Assembly: GCF_018614615.1 (NCBI RefSeq)
Contig: NZ_JAGGOK010000056.1
Location: forward strand, 124,001-188,000
Direction: 5' to 3'
Origin: Streptomyces sp. ISL-100
GTDB taxonomy: Bacteria; Actinomycetota; Actinomycetes; Streptomycetales; Streptomycetaceae
DNA length: 64,000 nucleotides
Made by a program: the position numbers and the translations under genes
The notes under the pieces: generated by a model
Told to the model about the DNA's origin: nothing
What the model saw: only the letters and a program-made list of their open reading frames with translations
The model's database searches: none
Part shown: piece after piece, positions 34,083-44,200 of the stretch
Layout of the letters: the number at the start of each line of letters is the position of its first letter
Position numbering within the stretch: the stretch's first letter is position 1

Positions 34083-34484
34083 CTACCCCCGCCGCGCCTT
34101 CCGCAGCCACGCGATGCCCGTGACCGGCAGCAGTACCGGGATGAACAGGTACCCCATCCCGAACCCCGACCACACCGTGGCGTCCGGGAACGCCGACGGC
34201 TCGATCACCGTCCAGGTCCCCACCACCAGCACCCCCAAAAGCTCCGCACCGCAGCACACCAGCGCCGCCCGCCGAGCCGCCTCCCCGCCCCGTACCAGGG
34301 TGTACGTAATGAACGCGTACACCACCGCAGCCACGCCCGACAGCGTGTACGCCAGCGGCGCCCGGTCGTACTCCGTGGCGACCTGGTAGATCGACCGGGA
34401 AACCGCGCCGACCGACATGACGCCGTACAGCCACACCAGCAGCAGCCCCGGCCCCTTCACCAGCCGAGTGACAGACTCACTCAC
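34083..34484 (-). CDS. Conserved membrane protein (four TM)
   Basis: 133 residues with about four hydrophobic helices: LLLVWLYGVMSVGAVSRSI, LAYTLSGVAAVVYAFITYTL, ALVCCGAELLGVLVVGTW and YLFIPVLLPVTGIAWL. It starts at GTG 34484, preceded by GGGGAGG, and lies 2 bp after the stop of the next membrane protein gene, so both are one operon. Looks like the integral-membrane family common in Streptomyces. Function unknown. Confidence 0.8.
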   Translation of the reverse strand: MSESVTRLVKGPGLLLVWLYGVMSVGAVSRSIYQVATEYDRAPLAYTLSGVAAVVYAFITYTLVRGGEAARRAALVCCGAELLGVLVVGTWTVIEPSAFPDATVWSGFGMGYLFIPVLLPVTGIAWLRKARRG

Positions 34485-34486
34485 GG

Positions 34487-34846
34487 TCAGCCTCCCCAGA
34501 TGTCGTGAAGCCGGACTTCGAGCACGGCCAGCACGACCGCGCCGGACGCGACCGTCACCGAACCCCAGCGAGTCCGCTCCGCCAGCGAGAGGAAGCCGGC
34601 CGCGGGGACCGCCGCGAGCGCCCCGACGAGGTACGAAACGAAGATCACCGCACCGTCGTGCGGCTTCTCGCCGCGTGACAGCTGCACGACGCCGACCACC
34701 ACTTGGGCGAGCGCGAGCACGGTCACCACGGCCATGCCGATGAAGTGCCAGTCCTTGGTGGGCTGATCGCGGTAGGCGGCGTAACCGCACCACGCGGCGA
34801 GTACGAGCGCGGCCACGGAGACCGCGACCGTCAGGGCGTCAAGCAT
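34487..34846 (-). CDS. Conserved membrane protein (about four TM)
   Basis: 119 residues. Helices at TVAVSVAALVLAAWCGYAAY, FIGMAVVTVLALAQVVVGVV, AVIFVSYLVGALAAVPAAGF and VTVASGAVVLAVLEVRL. First gene of a two-gene operon with the preceding entry. ATG 34846 starts 62 bp from the divergent HAD gene. Function unknown; the pair may form a complex. Confidence 0.8.
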   Translation of the reverse strand: MLDALTVAVSVAALVLAAWCGYAAYRDQPTKDWHFIGMAVVTVLALAQVVVGVVQLSRGEKPHDGAVIFVSYLVGALAAVPAAGFLSLAERTRWGSVTVASGAVVLAVLEVRLHDIWGG

Positions 34847-34908
34847 GACGACGAGCGTATTACGGCCGTTTACGTCCGCGACAACGGGTGGGCGTAGGGT
34901 CGTTCCCC

Positions 34909-35562
34909 ATGAAGATCCACGCCGAAGCTCTCCTGTTCGACAACGACGGAACGCTCCTCTCCTCCCTGGAGTCGGTGATCCGCTGCTGGACCCGCTGGGC
35001 GGGGGAGTACGGCATATCGGCGGAGGAATTCGCGGCTGTCGAGCTGCACGGACGCCCCGCCGCCGAGATCGCCAACGATCTACTGCCGGCGGATCTGGTG
35101 CCGGGCGCGGTCGCCCGTATCGAACAGCTCGAGGTCGAGGACGTGACCCGCCCCGGGGGCGCCGTGCTGCTCCCCGGCACTGCCGAGCTGCTCGCGAGCC
35201 TGCCCGCCGACCGCTGGGCCGTCGTCACCTCCGCCACCCGCAGGCTCGCCGAGGCCCGCTTGGCCGAGGTCGGCATCCACCCCAAGGCGATGATCGCCGC
35301 GGACGACATCACCCGCGGCAAGCCCGACCCCGAGCCCTACCTCCTGGCGGCCCGCAGGCTGGGAGTCGACCCGGCACGCTGCGTGGTCTTCGAGGACGCT
35401 CCCGCCGGGCTCCAGGCCGGCCGCGCGGCGGGCATGAGAACCGTGGCATTGGCCACAACCCACGACCGCTCGGAGCTGGTCGCGGACATCGTCGTGAGCG
35501 ACCTCTCGGCGGTGTCCGCGCAGGCCACGCACGACGGCGTGGAGATCGTCGTCGCGGACTGA
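34909..35562 (+). CDS. HAD-family phosphatase
   Basis: 217 residues. LLFDNDGTLLSS (nucleophile Asp in motif I), TSATRRLAE (motif II Ser/Thr), RGKPDPEPYL (motif III Lys) and FEDAPAGLQAGRAAG (motif IV) are intact; the helical cap is between motifs I and II. It resembles sugar-phosphate or glycerol-3-phosphate phosphatases (PgmB/GPP1 type). The substrate is unknown. Start ATG 34909. Confidence 0.9.
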   Translation: MKIHAEALLFDNDGTLLSSLESVIRCWTRWAGEYGISAEEFAAVELHGRPAAEIANDLLPADLVPGAVARIEQLEVEDVTRPGGAVLLPGTAELLASLPADRWAVVTSATRRLAEARLAEVGIHPKAMIAADDITRGKPDPEPYLLAARRLGVDPARCVVFEDAPAGLQAGRAAGMRTVALATTHDRSELVADIVVSDLSAVSAQATHDGVEIVVAD

Positions 35563-35654
35563 CCGCGACCGACCGGGGTCCGCCGCCGAGACAGAAGTGT
35601 CCGCTATTCGGACAGCGTAGATCGATGCGTACGCACGTCTGGTTTACTCATCGC

Positions 35655-35741
35655 ATGACCACGACGAGCAGCCGCACCCTTGCGACCGAGGCGACGATGA
35701 CGCCCGGTGCTCGTTGTATGTGTCGAATGTGCGCCTTCTGA
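35655..35741 (+). CDS. Putative Cys/Met leader peptide before metN
   Basis: 28 codons, ending RCMCRMCAF, with three Cys and two of three internal Met within the last eight residues. It ends 211 nt before metN. There is no Shine-Dalgarno site before ATG 35655, so the transcript may be leaderless. Cys-rich leader peptides of this kind occur before sulfur genes in actinobacteria, and ribosome stalling when Cys or Met runs short could let the downstream operon be expressed. That mechanism is inferred. No SAM riboswitch was recognised in the gap. Most of 35742-35952 has only short imperfect stems. Confidence 0.6.
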   Translation: MTTTSSRTLATEATMTPGARCMCRMCAF

Positions 35742-35952
35742 GGGCCCCTGCTTGAGCCTCGCGCCCCGAAGCGAGACCCGACAGCCGCGCCCCGCGTCCA
35801 CCCGAGTGCGTCCGTACTCAAAGGACCGGGCCCGCCTGCCCCGCGCACGCGTTGCCTCCGGTACCCACCGACCCAGCCGTGCCACGTCCACAAGACGAAT
35901 GCCCCGTGCCCGGCGGACACTTCGCCGCGCACTCGACAGTGACGGAAACCCT

Positions 35953-37014
35953 GTGATCACCACTACGGGCCTCACCAAGGTCTACCCATCGCGTGGCCGC
36001 GAAGTCACCGCCCTGGACGGCGTCGACCTGCATGTCCGTGAGGGCGAGGTGTACGGAGTCATCGGCCAGAGCGGCGCCGGGAAGTCCTCCCTCATCCGCT
36101 GCGTCAACCTGCTGGAGCGCCCCACCGCCGGCACGGTCACCGTCGACGGACAGGACCTCACCGCACTCGCCGGCCGGGGCCGCCGCGCCGGCAAGGAGCT
36201 GCGCGAGGCGCGCAGCCGCATCGGCATGGTCTTCCAGCACTTCAACCTCCTCTCCTCGCGCACCGTGAAGGACAACGTCGAGCTGCCGCTGGAAATCCTC
36301 GGCATATCCGGGCAGGCGCGCTCCCGCAAGGCGCTCGAACTGCTCGACCTCGTCGGCCTCGCCGACAAGGCCAAGGCCTACCCGGCCCAGCTCTCCGGCG
36401 GCCAGAAGCAGCGCGTCGGCATCGCCCGCGCCCTGGCCGGCGACCCCAAGGTGCTGCTCTCCGACGAGGCCACGTCGGCGCTCGACCCGGAGACCACCCG
36501 CTCGATCCTCCAGCTCCTTCGCGACCTCAACCAGCAGCTCGGCCTCACCGTCCTGCTCATCACGCACGAGATGGACGTCGTCAAGACGATCTGCGACTCG
36601 GCGGCGCTGATGAAGAAGGGCCGGATCGTCGAGTCGGGCACGGTGAGCGAGCTGCTGGCGACGCCGGGGTCCGAGCTGGCGCACGAACTCTTCCCGGTGG
36701 GCGGGCAGGCGTCAGGCCCCGGCCGCACTGTCATCGACGTCACTTTCCACGGTGAGGCCGCGACGCAGCCGGTGATCTCCCAGCTCTCCCGTACGTACAA
36801 CATCGACATCTCGATTCTGGGCGCCGCGATGGACACCGTCGGCGGCAACCAGATCGGCCGGATGCGCATCGAGCTGCCCGGACGGTACGAGGAGAACGTC
36901 GTCCCGGTCGGCTTCCTGCGCGAGCAGGGGCTCCAGGTCGAAGTCGTCGACGAGGACGTGCTTGCAGAGACCCCCGTGGAGACCCCCCTGCTGGTCAAGG
37001 AAGGTGCCAAGTGA
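35953..37014 (+). CDS. metN: Methionine ABC importer, ATP-binding protein
   Basis: 353 residues. IGQSGAGKSSLIRC (Walker A), LSGGQKQRVGIARAL (signature) and LLSDEATSALD (Walker B) are followed by an about 100-residue C-terminal NIL domain (VIDVTFHGEAATQPVISQLSRTYN...), the methionine-binding regulatory domain that gives trans-inhibition in MetN. GTG 35953 is preferred; the ribosome-binding site is weak. Its stop overlaps the metI GTG. Confidence 0.93.
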   Translation: MITTTGLTKVYPSRGREVTALDGVDLHVREGEVYGVIGQSGAGKSSLIRCVNLLERPTAGTVTVDGQDLTALAGRGRRAGKELREARSRIGMVFQHFNLLSSRTVKDNVELPLEILGISGQARSRKALELLDLVGLADKAKAYPAQLSGGQKQRVGIARALAGDPKVLLSDEATSALDPETTRSILQLLRDLNQQLGLTVLLITHEMDVVKTICDSAALMKKGRIVESGTVSELLATPGSELAHELFPVGGQASGPGRTVIDVTFHGEAATQPVISQLSRTYNIDISILGAAMDTVGGNQIGRMRIELPGRYEENVVPVGFLREQGLQVEVVDEDVLAETPVETPLLVKEGAK

Positions 37015-37682
37015 ACTGGTCGGAGATGCAGCCGCTGCTGACGCAGGGCACCATCGACACCCTCTACATGGTGCTGTGGTCCACCGTGGTCTCGGTCATC
37101 GGCGGTCTGCCGCTCGGCATCCTGCTCGTCCTCACGGACAAGGGCGGACTGCTCCAGAACGTGGCGGTCAACAAGGTCATCGGCGTGATCGTGAACATCG
37201 GCCGCTCGCTGCCGTTCATCATCCTGCTGATCGCGCTCATTCCCTTCACGACGCTGGTCGTCGGTACGTTCATCGGCCCCAGCGCGATGATCGTGCCGCT
37301 CGCCATCGGCGCCATCCCCTTCTTCGCCCGGCTCGTCGAGACCGCGATCCGAGAGGTCGACCACGGCCTGGTGGAGGCGGTACAGGCGATGGGCGGCGGC
37401 GTACCGACCGTCGTCTTCAAGGCGCTGCTGCCGCAGTCCCTGCCGTCTCTGATCTCCGCCGTCACCACCACCGTCATCGTGCTCGTCGGCTACTCGGCGA
37501 TGGCGGGCGCGGTCGGCGGCGAAGGCCTCGGCAGCAAGGCCGTCACGTACGGATACCAGCGCTTCGAGACCGAGTTCATGCTGGTCACCGTGGTCGTCCT
37601 GATCGCGATCGTGACCGTTGTGCAGCTCATCGGCGACGGCGCGATCCGGCTCCTGGCGCGTCGCGGACGTACCGCCTCCTAA
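37011..37682 (+). CDS. metI: Methionine ABC importer, permease
   Basis: 223 residues with about five helices and the coupling EAAxxxG-like loop (EAVQAMGGGVPTVVFKALLPQSLP). It is the MetI dimer of the MetNI complex. GTG 37011 overlaps the metN stop by GTGA. It sits in the canonical metN-metI-metQ order. Confidence 0.93.
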   Translation: MNWSEMQPLLTQGTIDTLYMVLWSTVVSVIGGLPLGILLVLTDKGGLLQNVAVNKVIGVIVNIGRSLPFIILLIALIPFTTLVVGTFIGPSAMIVPLAIGAIPFFARLVETAIREVDHGLVEAVQAMGGGVPTVVFKALLPQSLPSLISAVTTTVIVLVGYSAMAGAVGGEGLGSKAVTYGYQRFETEFMLVTVVVLIAIVTVVQLIGDGAIRLLARRGRTAS

Positions 37683-37757
37683 GACTTTCTCTCCCCAAGA
37701 AGCCCGCACTCCTTGTCCGGGCGACCACCACCGCAACACCAGAAAGAGGCACTTTTC

Positions 37758-38621
37758 GTGCGTAAGAACATCAAGATCACCGCAGCTGCCGCCGCCTCCG
37801 CCGCCCTCGCCCTCGGCCTCACCGCCTGCGGCACCGCCTCCGACCCGGGCGCCAAGACCGAGTCCGGCGGCAAGGCCGACGCGTCCAAGGCGCTCGTCGT
37901 CGCCGCGTCCCCGACGCCGCACGCCGACATACTCAACTACGTCAAGGACAACCTGGCGGCCAAGGCCGGCCTGAAGATTGAGGTGAAGGAGTTCACGGAC
38001 TACGTCCTGCCGAACACCGCCACCCAGAGCGGCGAGGTCGACGCCAACTTCTTCCAGCACAAGCCGTACCTCGACGACTTCAACAAGAAGAAGGGCACGA
38101 CCATCGTGCCCGTCGCCAATGTCCACCTCGAGCCGCTGGCCCTCTTCTCCAAGAAGGCCAAGGACATCAAGGACATCAAGCCCGGCCAGACGGTGGCGGT
38201 GCCCAACGACACCACCAACGAGGGCCGCGCGCTCAAGCTGCTCGCGGACAACGGCCTCATCACGCTGAAGGACGGCGCGGGCCAGGACGCCAAGCTGACC
38301 GACATCAAGGACAAGAAGGGCCTTGAGTTCAAGGAGCTGGAGGCGGCCACGCTGCCCCGCGCCCTGAACGACGTCGACGCGGCGGTCATCAACGGCAACT
38401 ACGCCATCGAGGCCGACCTCGAGCCCGCCAAGGACTCGCTGGCGATCGAGAAGGCCGAAGGCAACCCGTACGCCAACTTCCTCGCGGTCAAGAAGGGCAA
38501 CGAGACGGACGCGCGCGTGCAGAAGCTCGCCAAGCTCCTCAACTCCGACGAGGTCAAGAAGTTCATAGAGGACAAGTACGCCGGCTCGATCGTGCCGGCC
38601 TTCGGCGCCGTCAAGTCCTGA
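37758..38621 (+). CDS. metQ: Methionine-binding lipoprotein
   Basis: 287 residues. The signal ends at the lipobox LTAC (Cys about residue 24), so it is anchored outside the membrane and feeds D/L-methionine to MetNI. The NLPA/MetQ core shows VAASPTPHADIL, TDYVLPN, DANFFQHKPYL, NDTTNEGRALKLL and NGNYAIEA. It is lysine- and asparagine-rich as typical of such proteins. GTG 37758 has AGAGG about 9 nt upstream. Ended by a hairpin at 38647-38679. Confidence 0.95.
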   Translation: MRKNIKITAAAAASAALALGLTACGTASDPGAKTESGGKADASKALVVAASPTPHADILNYVKDNLAAKAGLKIEVKEFTDYVLPNTATQSGEVDANFFQHKPYLDDFNKKKGTTIVPVANVHLEPLALFSKKAKDIKDIKPGQTVAVPNDTTNEGRALKLLADNGLITLKDGAGQDAKLTDIKDKKGLEFKELEAATLPRALNDVDAAVINGNYAIEADLEPAKDSLAIEKAEGNPYANFLAVKKGNETDARVQKLAKLLNSDEVKKFIEDKYAGSIVPAFGAVKS

Positions 38622-38646
38622 CGCCCGTACGGTCCTTGTGAGCCAG

Positions 38647-38679
38647 GGCCCCGCCAGCCACCGCCGGCTGCGCGGGGCC
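38647..38679 (+). terminator. Terminator after metQ
   Basis: GGCCCCGC-CAGCC (38647-38659), loop ACCGCC, GGCTG-c-GCGGGGCC (38666-38679): a 13-bp stem with one bulge, 25 nt past the metQ stop. Confidence 0.7.
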
Positions 38680-38790
38680 TTCGCGTGCCTGCGGCGCCGC
38701 CACCCGACCATGCGCACGGCGGGGATGATGCTGCATGCTGTGCCTTTAGCCTTTACGTCCTTTACGACGGTCCACGGCATGGAGCTGAGC

Positions 38791-39438
38791 ATGACTACCA
38801 CCTTCCCGGACATCTCCATCAGCACGGACCGGCTGGTGCTGCGACCCTTCGACGAATCGGACATCCCGGCGCTCACCGAGATGATGAACGACGAGATGGT
38901 CACCGCCTGGACGTCGGCTCCCCACCCGTACACGACGCTCGACGCCGAGCGCTGGGTCCGCAGGATCGCTCCTGCGGAACGCACCCAGGGCCGTGGAATC
39001 GCGCTCGCCGTCACCGAATTCCTCACCCAGCGGCTCGTCGGGACCGTCCACCTCCAGCACACCGACTGGCGCACCCGTGCCACCGAGGTCGCCTACGTGA
39101 CGGCCCCGTGGGCGCGCGGCGAGGGCTACGCCACCGAGGCGGTGCTCGCCGTCGCCCAGTGGATCTTCCGCGACCTGCGGTTCGAGCGCCTGGAACTGCG
39201 CACCGCCGCAGACAACACCGCCTCCCAGCAGGTCGCGCAGAAGATCGGCTGTATCAGCGAGGGCGTCCTGCGCAACGCCTGGATAGCGCGTACGCGGACC
39301 GAGAACGGCACCGACGGCGGCTGGACCGACATCCGCACCGACTTGATCGTATGGAGCCTGCTGCCCGAGGATCTCGAAGGCGTCGCCGACCGGATGGCCG
39401 ACGCCGGCGGCTACGGCTCGTACAACGACTGGAACTGA
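38791..39438 (+). CDS. RimJ/RimL-like GNAT acetyltransferase
   Basis: 215 residues. LVLRPFDESDIPAL..., VAYVTAPWARGEGYATEAVLAVAQWIF (acetyl-CoA loop) and LELRTAADNTASQQVAQKIGCISEGVLRN match N-terminal or antibiotic acetyltransferases of the RimJ/L type. The target is unknown. GGAGC six nt before ATG 38791 decides the start; ATG 38779 is an alternative. It follows the met operon terminator and so has its own promoter. Confidence 0.85.
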   Translation: MTTTFPDISISTDRLVLRPFDESDIPALTEMMNDEMVTAWTSAPHPYTTLDAERWVRRIAPAERTQGRGIALAVTEFLTQRLVGTVHLQHTDWRTRATEVAYVTAPWARGEGYATEAVLAVAQWIFRDLRFERLELRTAADNTASQQVAQKIGCISEGVLRNAWIARTRTENGTDGGWTDIRTDLIVWSLLPEDLEGVADRMADAGGYGSYNDWN

Positions 39439-39568
39439 CCGCCCGCCCGGGGCCGCCCTGGTCTGTACCAGGTACTGTCACCCCCTGCCCGCGCCGCACG
39501 CCTCAGGCCGCCGCGACTACCGTACTGACCACCGCACCAACCAGCGACGACTCCAGGAGACTGACAGG

Positions 39569-40855
39569 ATGGCCGACCGGGTCACGGTGATCGGCTGGGA
39601 CGGTTCGCCGCTCACCGCTGCGGCCAGGTCCGCCCTCGCGGCCGCGACGCTCGTCGCGGGCGCCGCACACCACCTGGCGCTCCCCGAAGTGCCGCCGGGC
39701 GCCGAGCGCATCCGCCTCGGCAGCGTCGACCTGGCCGCCCGCCGCATCGCGGGGCACCGGGGCACCGCCGTGGTCCTCGCCGACGGAGACCCCGGCTTCT
39801 TCGGCGTCGTACGGACGCTCCGGGCGCCCCAGCACGGCCTGGAGGTCGAAGTGGTGCCCGCCGTCTCATCGGTGGCCACAGCCTTCGCCCGCGCCGGGAT
39901 GCCCTGGGACGACGCCCAGATCGTCGTCGCCCACCGCCGCACGCTGCGCCGCGCCGTCAATGTGTGCCGGGCGCACACCAAGGTCGCTGTGCTCACCTCC
40001 CCGGGCGCCGGGCCCGCCGAACTCGCGCTGCTCCTCGAAGGAGTCCACCGCACCTTCGTCATCTGCGAGGAGCTGGGCACGGCCCGCGAGCAGGTCACCG
40101 TCCTCACTTCCGACAAGGCTGCCGACCACGCCTGGCGCGACCCCAATGTCGTCATAGTCATCGGAGGCAGCGCCGGACCCGCTTCTCCCGCTCCCGTCGC
40201 CGGCCCGGGCGGTCCGGGCGGCGGCTGGATCGGCGGCCGCGATCCCGGCTATCCGCCCGCCGTACGGGGCTGGGCGCTGCCCGCGCGGGAGTACGGCGAC
40301 GGGCAGAGCGAGCGACCTCAGGGGCCGGGGCACGCGTTCGGGGAGGGCGAGTCCGCAGGCCTGCGCGCCGCCCAGCTGGCCCGCCTGGGACCGCGTACGG
40401 GCGATCTTGTCTGGGACATCGGCTCGGGCAGCGGGGCGCTCGCCGTCGAGGCGGCGAGGTTCGGCGCGGCGGTCATCGCTGTCGACGCCGACCCGGACGC
40501 GTGCGACCGTACGGCGGCCGCCGCGCGGCGTTTCGGCGTACAGCTCCATGTCGTGCACGGGCGGGCGCCGTACATTCTGGAGGACCTGCCCGAACCCGAT
40601 GTCGTACGCATCGGGGGCGGGGGAGTGCCCGTCGTCTCCGCGTGCGCCGACCGCAGGCCCGAGCGGATCGTGACGCACGCGTCTACGCGCGACGAGGCGG
40701 AGGCGATCGGCCGGGCGCTGGCCGAGGGCGGCTACACCGTCGAATGCGCGCTGCTCCAGTCCGTCGAACTCGACACCGGGGCCTGGTCGGAGCGCGACCG
40801 CTCGGTGGTCTTCCTGCTCTCCGGCGTACAGGAGCGGCGCGAAGCGTCTCGGTGA
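39569..40855 (+). CDS. cobL: Precorrin-6Y C5,15-methyltransferase (CobL/CbiET)
   Basis: 428 residues, a fusion of a tetrapyrrole SAM methyltransferase domain (CbiE-like, 1-about 200: VTVIGWDGSPL, LADGDPGFFGVV) and a class I decarboxylating methyltransferase (CbiT-like, about 250-420: VWDIGSGSGALAVEAAR). It methylates C5 and C15 and decarboxylates precorrin-6Y in corrin synthesis. A Gly/Pro-rich linker (PGGPGGGWIGG) joins the domains. The corrin partner bluB-cobT follows 383 bp on. No cobalamin riboswitch motif was found upstream. Confidence 0.93.
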   Translation: MADRVTVIGWDGSPLTAAARSALAAATLVAGAAHHLALPEVPPGAERIRLGSVDLAARRIAGHRGTAVVLADGDPGFFGVVRTLRAPQHGLEVEVVPAVSSVATAFARAGMPWDDAQIVVAHRRTLRRAVNVCRAHTKVAVLTSPGAGPAELALLLEGVHRTFVICEELGTAREQVTVLTSDKAADHAWRDPNVVIVIGGSAGPASPAPVAGPGGPGGGWIGGRDPGYPPAVRGWALPAREYGDGQSERPQGPGHAFGEGESAGLRAAQLARLGPRTGDLVWDIGSGSGALAVEAARFGAAVIAVDADPDACDRTAAAARRFGVQLHVVHGRAPYILEDLPEPDVVRIGGGGVPVVSACADRRPERIVTHASTRDEAEAIGRALAEGGYTVECALLQSVELDTGAWSERDRSVVFLLSGVQERREASR

Positions 40856-41238
40856 GCCGTGGTGCGCCCGGTGTGAGCGTGCGCACTGGATTGCGCCCCG
40901 TGACCATGCCGCTGCGCGCGCGGGGTAGGCTGGCCGATCGTTGTACCGCAGCTGGCCGTTCGGCGCTTCGTTCGTCAATGTCCGGAAAAGGGGCCCGTTT
41001 TGGAGCTCTATGTGGTACGGCGCAGCCGGGGGGCGCGCAACGTGGCGCAGCCCACAGCGGGCCGTGGCGGGACTTCCTGCCCTGGCGGCGAACGGCCGCG
41101 AGAATGCATGGTGTCCGCGGGGCTTTCGTGCCGCGTGACGGGGACGCTCGTTGTTGTTTTGACGGGTGCCGAACGTGCCGCGAGCGGGCGTCCCGTGCGA
41201 AGGGCCGAAGGAGCACAAGCGATGGGCGAGGGGTACGC
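40856..41238 (+). other. 383-bp non-coding leader upstream of bluB-cobT
   Basis: No supportable gene. TAGGCT (40926-40931) is a possible -10, which would leave an about 300-nt leader before the ATG. I looked for the cobalamin riboswitch core and did not find it. The region is less structured by codon bias than its neighbours, with T-rich stretches (TTGTTGTTTTGACGG at 41151-41165). AAGGAG precedes the start region (41208-41213). Confidence 0.4.
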
Positions 41239-44200
41239 ATGACTGACACCGGCCGGGTCCCGGGCGAGGGACTGCCGGAGGACGCAGGCATGGTGGCGCA
41301 GCCGGGTATCTCAGCTCCGGGCGCGTACACCTTCCTCGAACCCTCCGAGAGCGCAGCCGAGGACGACGACCTGCTGCTGATGCCGGGCGCGCAGGGCGCG
41401 TGGAGCGACCCGCAGGTCGTGCCGGCGCCGCAGGCCCAGCAGCAGATAAATGAAATGCCGCAGGCGCAGCCACAGCCGCAGCACGCGCTGCAGGCTCCCG
41501 AGGTGCCGCAGGCGATGCCGCAGATGCAGTCGGCACACCAGGTGGCAGAGGCTCCCGAGCCGCAGCCGGCCCCTGTCCCGGAGCCGGCCCAGCCGCTGCC
41601 GCAGGCTGAGATGGGTGAACCCGGCGCGCACGAGGCCGGTGGCCGCGATTCCGGTTCCTTGGACCTCACGGTCGTACGCACTCCGCAGCCGGCGCCCGCC
41701 GCTGCCCAGACGCCGGCCCCGGCACGCCGCCCGCTGCACCTCGGCCCGCCGATGCCGGAGGCGACAGGCGGTGTCGTACGCTCGCTGGCCGACCGTGGGC
41801 CCGCTGGTGGTGCCGGCGGCGGGGTGGCGATGCCGCCGCAGAATCCGGTGCCCGTACGGCAGCCGGGACCGGCGGTCACTGGTCCTGAGTACCTGGACAT
41901 TCCGAGCGACGAGGTGGCTGCGCTGCCCGGGCCGCAGCTCGGCGCGATTCCGTCACAGGCTGCCATGCCGTGGCCTCAGCCTCAGGAGTCTCAGGCTCCT
42001 CAGGAGACCCCTGCAGAAACGGTCGTTCCGGAGGCTGTAACTCCGGAACCGCAGCCCCAGGCTGCCCCGGAGCCCGCGGTTGAGCCCGCTCCGGCGCCTG
42101 CGCCGGTTGCGGAGGAGACCGTGAGCGTGGCGGCTGAGCCGGAGCTGGTGGCCGCCGAGCCGCAGCCGGAGCCGGTGGCTGCAGTCGAGCCGGTCGCGCC
42201 GGAGCAGTCCGAACCGCAACACCCTGAGCCCCAGCCCCAGCCCCAGCCCCAGCCCCAGCCTGAGCCCGAGCAGCACCAGACGCCGCTGCCGCCTCAGGAG
42301 CCACAGCCCGTCGGCCAGTTCGTCTCGGTCGAGGGCTCGATCCCGACCGCGCCGCACCTGGTCCCGGCGCCGGCAGAAGAGCCGGCCGCCGTGCCGGAGC
42401 CCGCGCCCGAGCCGCTGCCGGAACCGGTGACAGTTGCCGCCGAAGCGCCCGAACCCGAAGCGGCGGAGGCGGAGGCCGCACCCGCGCCCGCCCCCATGCC
42501 GGTACTCCTTCCGGAACCCGCCGAGACTCCGGCGCCGGAACCGGAGCCCGTAGCGGTGGCGGCCCCGGAAGAGCCCGTGACCGAACCGGCCGCCGTAGTC
42601 ATAGAGCCGGAGCCCGCCCCGGACCCGGAGCCAGAGCCCGCTCCCGAGCCGGCCCCTCTCCCGGAGCAGCTGGCCGAGCCCGTGACCGCAACCGCCGCCC
42701 CCGTCTCCGTCACCGTTCCCAGCCCGCGCGACGGTGCGGCGGAACTCCCGGTGCAGCAGGCCCCGGAGGCTGAGCCATCGGCAGCCGCCGAGCCCCCCCA
42801 GCCAGAAGCGGCTCCCGACCCCGAGCCTGAACCCCAGCCGGTGGTCGCTGACCGCGAAACCGAAACCGCCCGCGCCCCGGGCTACGACGACGCCGAGCGC
42901 GAAGCGGTCCTGCGCGTGATGCGCGAGCGCCGCGACATCCGCAACGGTTTCCGCAGCGACCCCATCCCGCACGACGTCCTCCTGCGTGTCCTCGAAGCCG
43001 CGCACACCGCGCCGAGCGTCGGCCACTCCCAGCCCTGGGACTTCGTGGTCATCCGCTCAGCCGAGACCCGCCGGACGATGCACGAACTCGCCGTCCGCCA
43101 GCGCGACGCGTACGCCAAGTCGCTGCCCAAGGGCCGGGCGAAGCAGTTCAAGGAACTGAAGATCGAGGCCATCCTCGACACCCCGGTGAACATCGTCGTC
43201 ACCGCCGACCCGACCCGCGGCGGCCGCCACACCCTCGGCCGTCACACGCAGCCGCAGATGGCGCCGTACTCCTCCGCCCTCGCGGTCGAGAACCTCTGGC
43301 TCGCGGCCCGCGCCGAAGGACTCGGCGTCGGCTGGGTCAGCTTCTTCGACGAGCGGGAGATGGTCCGCGCCCTGGGACTGCCGGAGCACCTCGAAGTAGT
43401 CGCGTACCTCTGCGTCGGCTACGTCGACGAGTTTCCGGAAGAACCCGAGCTGATGCAGGCGGGCTGGTCGAAGCGCCGCCCCCTCTCCTGGGTGGTCCAC
43501 GAGGAGACGTACGGGCGCCGCGCCCTGCCCGGCGAGGAGCCGCACGACCTCCTCCAGGAGACCGTCTCCAACATCCGCCCCCTCGACGCCAAGGCGCTCG
43601 GCGAGGCGTGGGAACGCCAGAAGCGCATGACGAAGCCGGCAGGCGCGCTCGGGATGCTCGAAATCATCTCGGCCCAGCTCAGCGGCCTCTCCCGGATGTG
43701 CCCGCCCCCCATCCCGGAGCCGGCGGCGGTCGCGATCTTCGCGGGCGACCACGGCGTGCACGCCCAGGGCGTCACGGCCTGGCCCCAGGAAGTGACCTCC
43801 CAGATGGTCGCGAACATCCTCGGCGGCGGTGCGGTCTGCAACGCGTTCGCGAGCCAGGTAGGCGCGGAGGTCTGCGTGGTCGACGTCGGCGTGGCGGGCG
43901 AACTGCCCTCCACTCCGGGCCTGTTGCCCCGCAAGGTGCGCCCGGGCACGGCCGACTTCACCACAGGTCCGGCCCTCACCCACGAGGACGTGCTCGCCGC
44001 GATCGAGGTCGGCATCGAAACGGCGCGCGATTTGGTGGCGGCGGGCAACAAGGCGCTGATCACCGGTGAGATGGGCATCGCCAACACCACTGTCTCGGCC
44101 GCTCTGATCGCCGTCTACACAGGCCAGGACCCGGCCGAGATCACCGGCCGGGGTACGGGCATCAACGATGAGATGCACGCCCGCAAGGTCGACGTCGTAC

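Noticed and set aside
35742..35952. A SAM riboswitch upstream of metN
   Set aside because: The conserved core of SAM-I or SAM-II was not recognised; only short stems such as CTCGC/GCGAG near 35757-35777.
36378..39083. A 901-codon minus-strand frame over metN-metI-metQ
   Set aside because: The plus-strand genes are certain; the antisense frame lacks a ribosome-binding site and homology.
39440..39568. A cobalamin riboswitch before cobL
   Set aside because: The gap is only 130 bp and lacks the B12 box.
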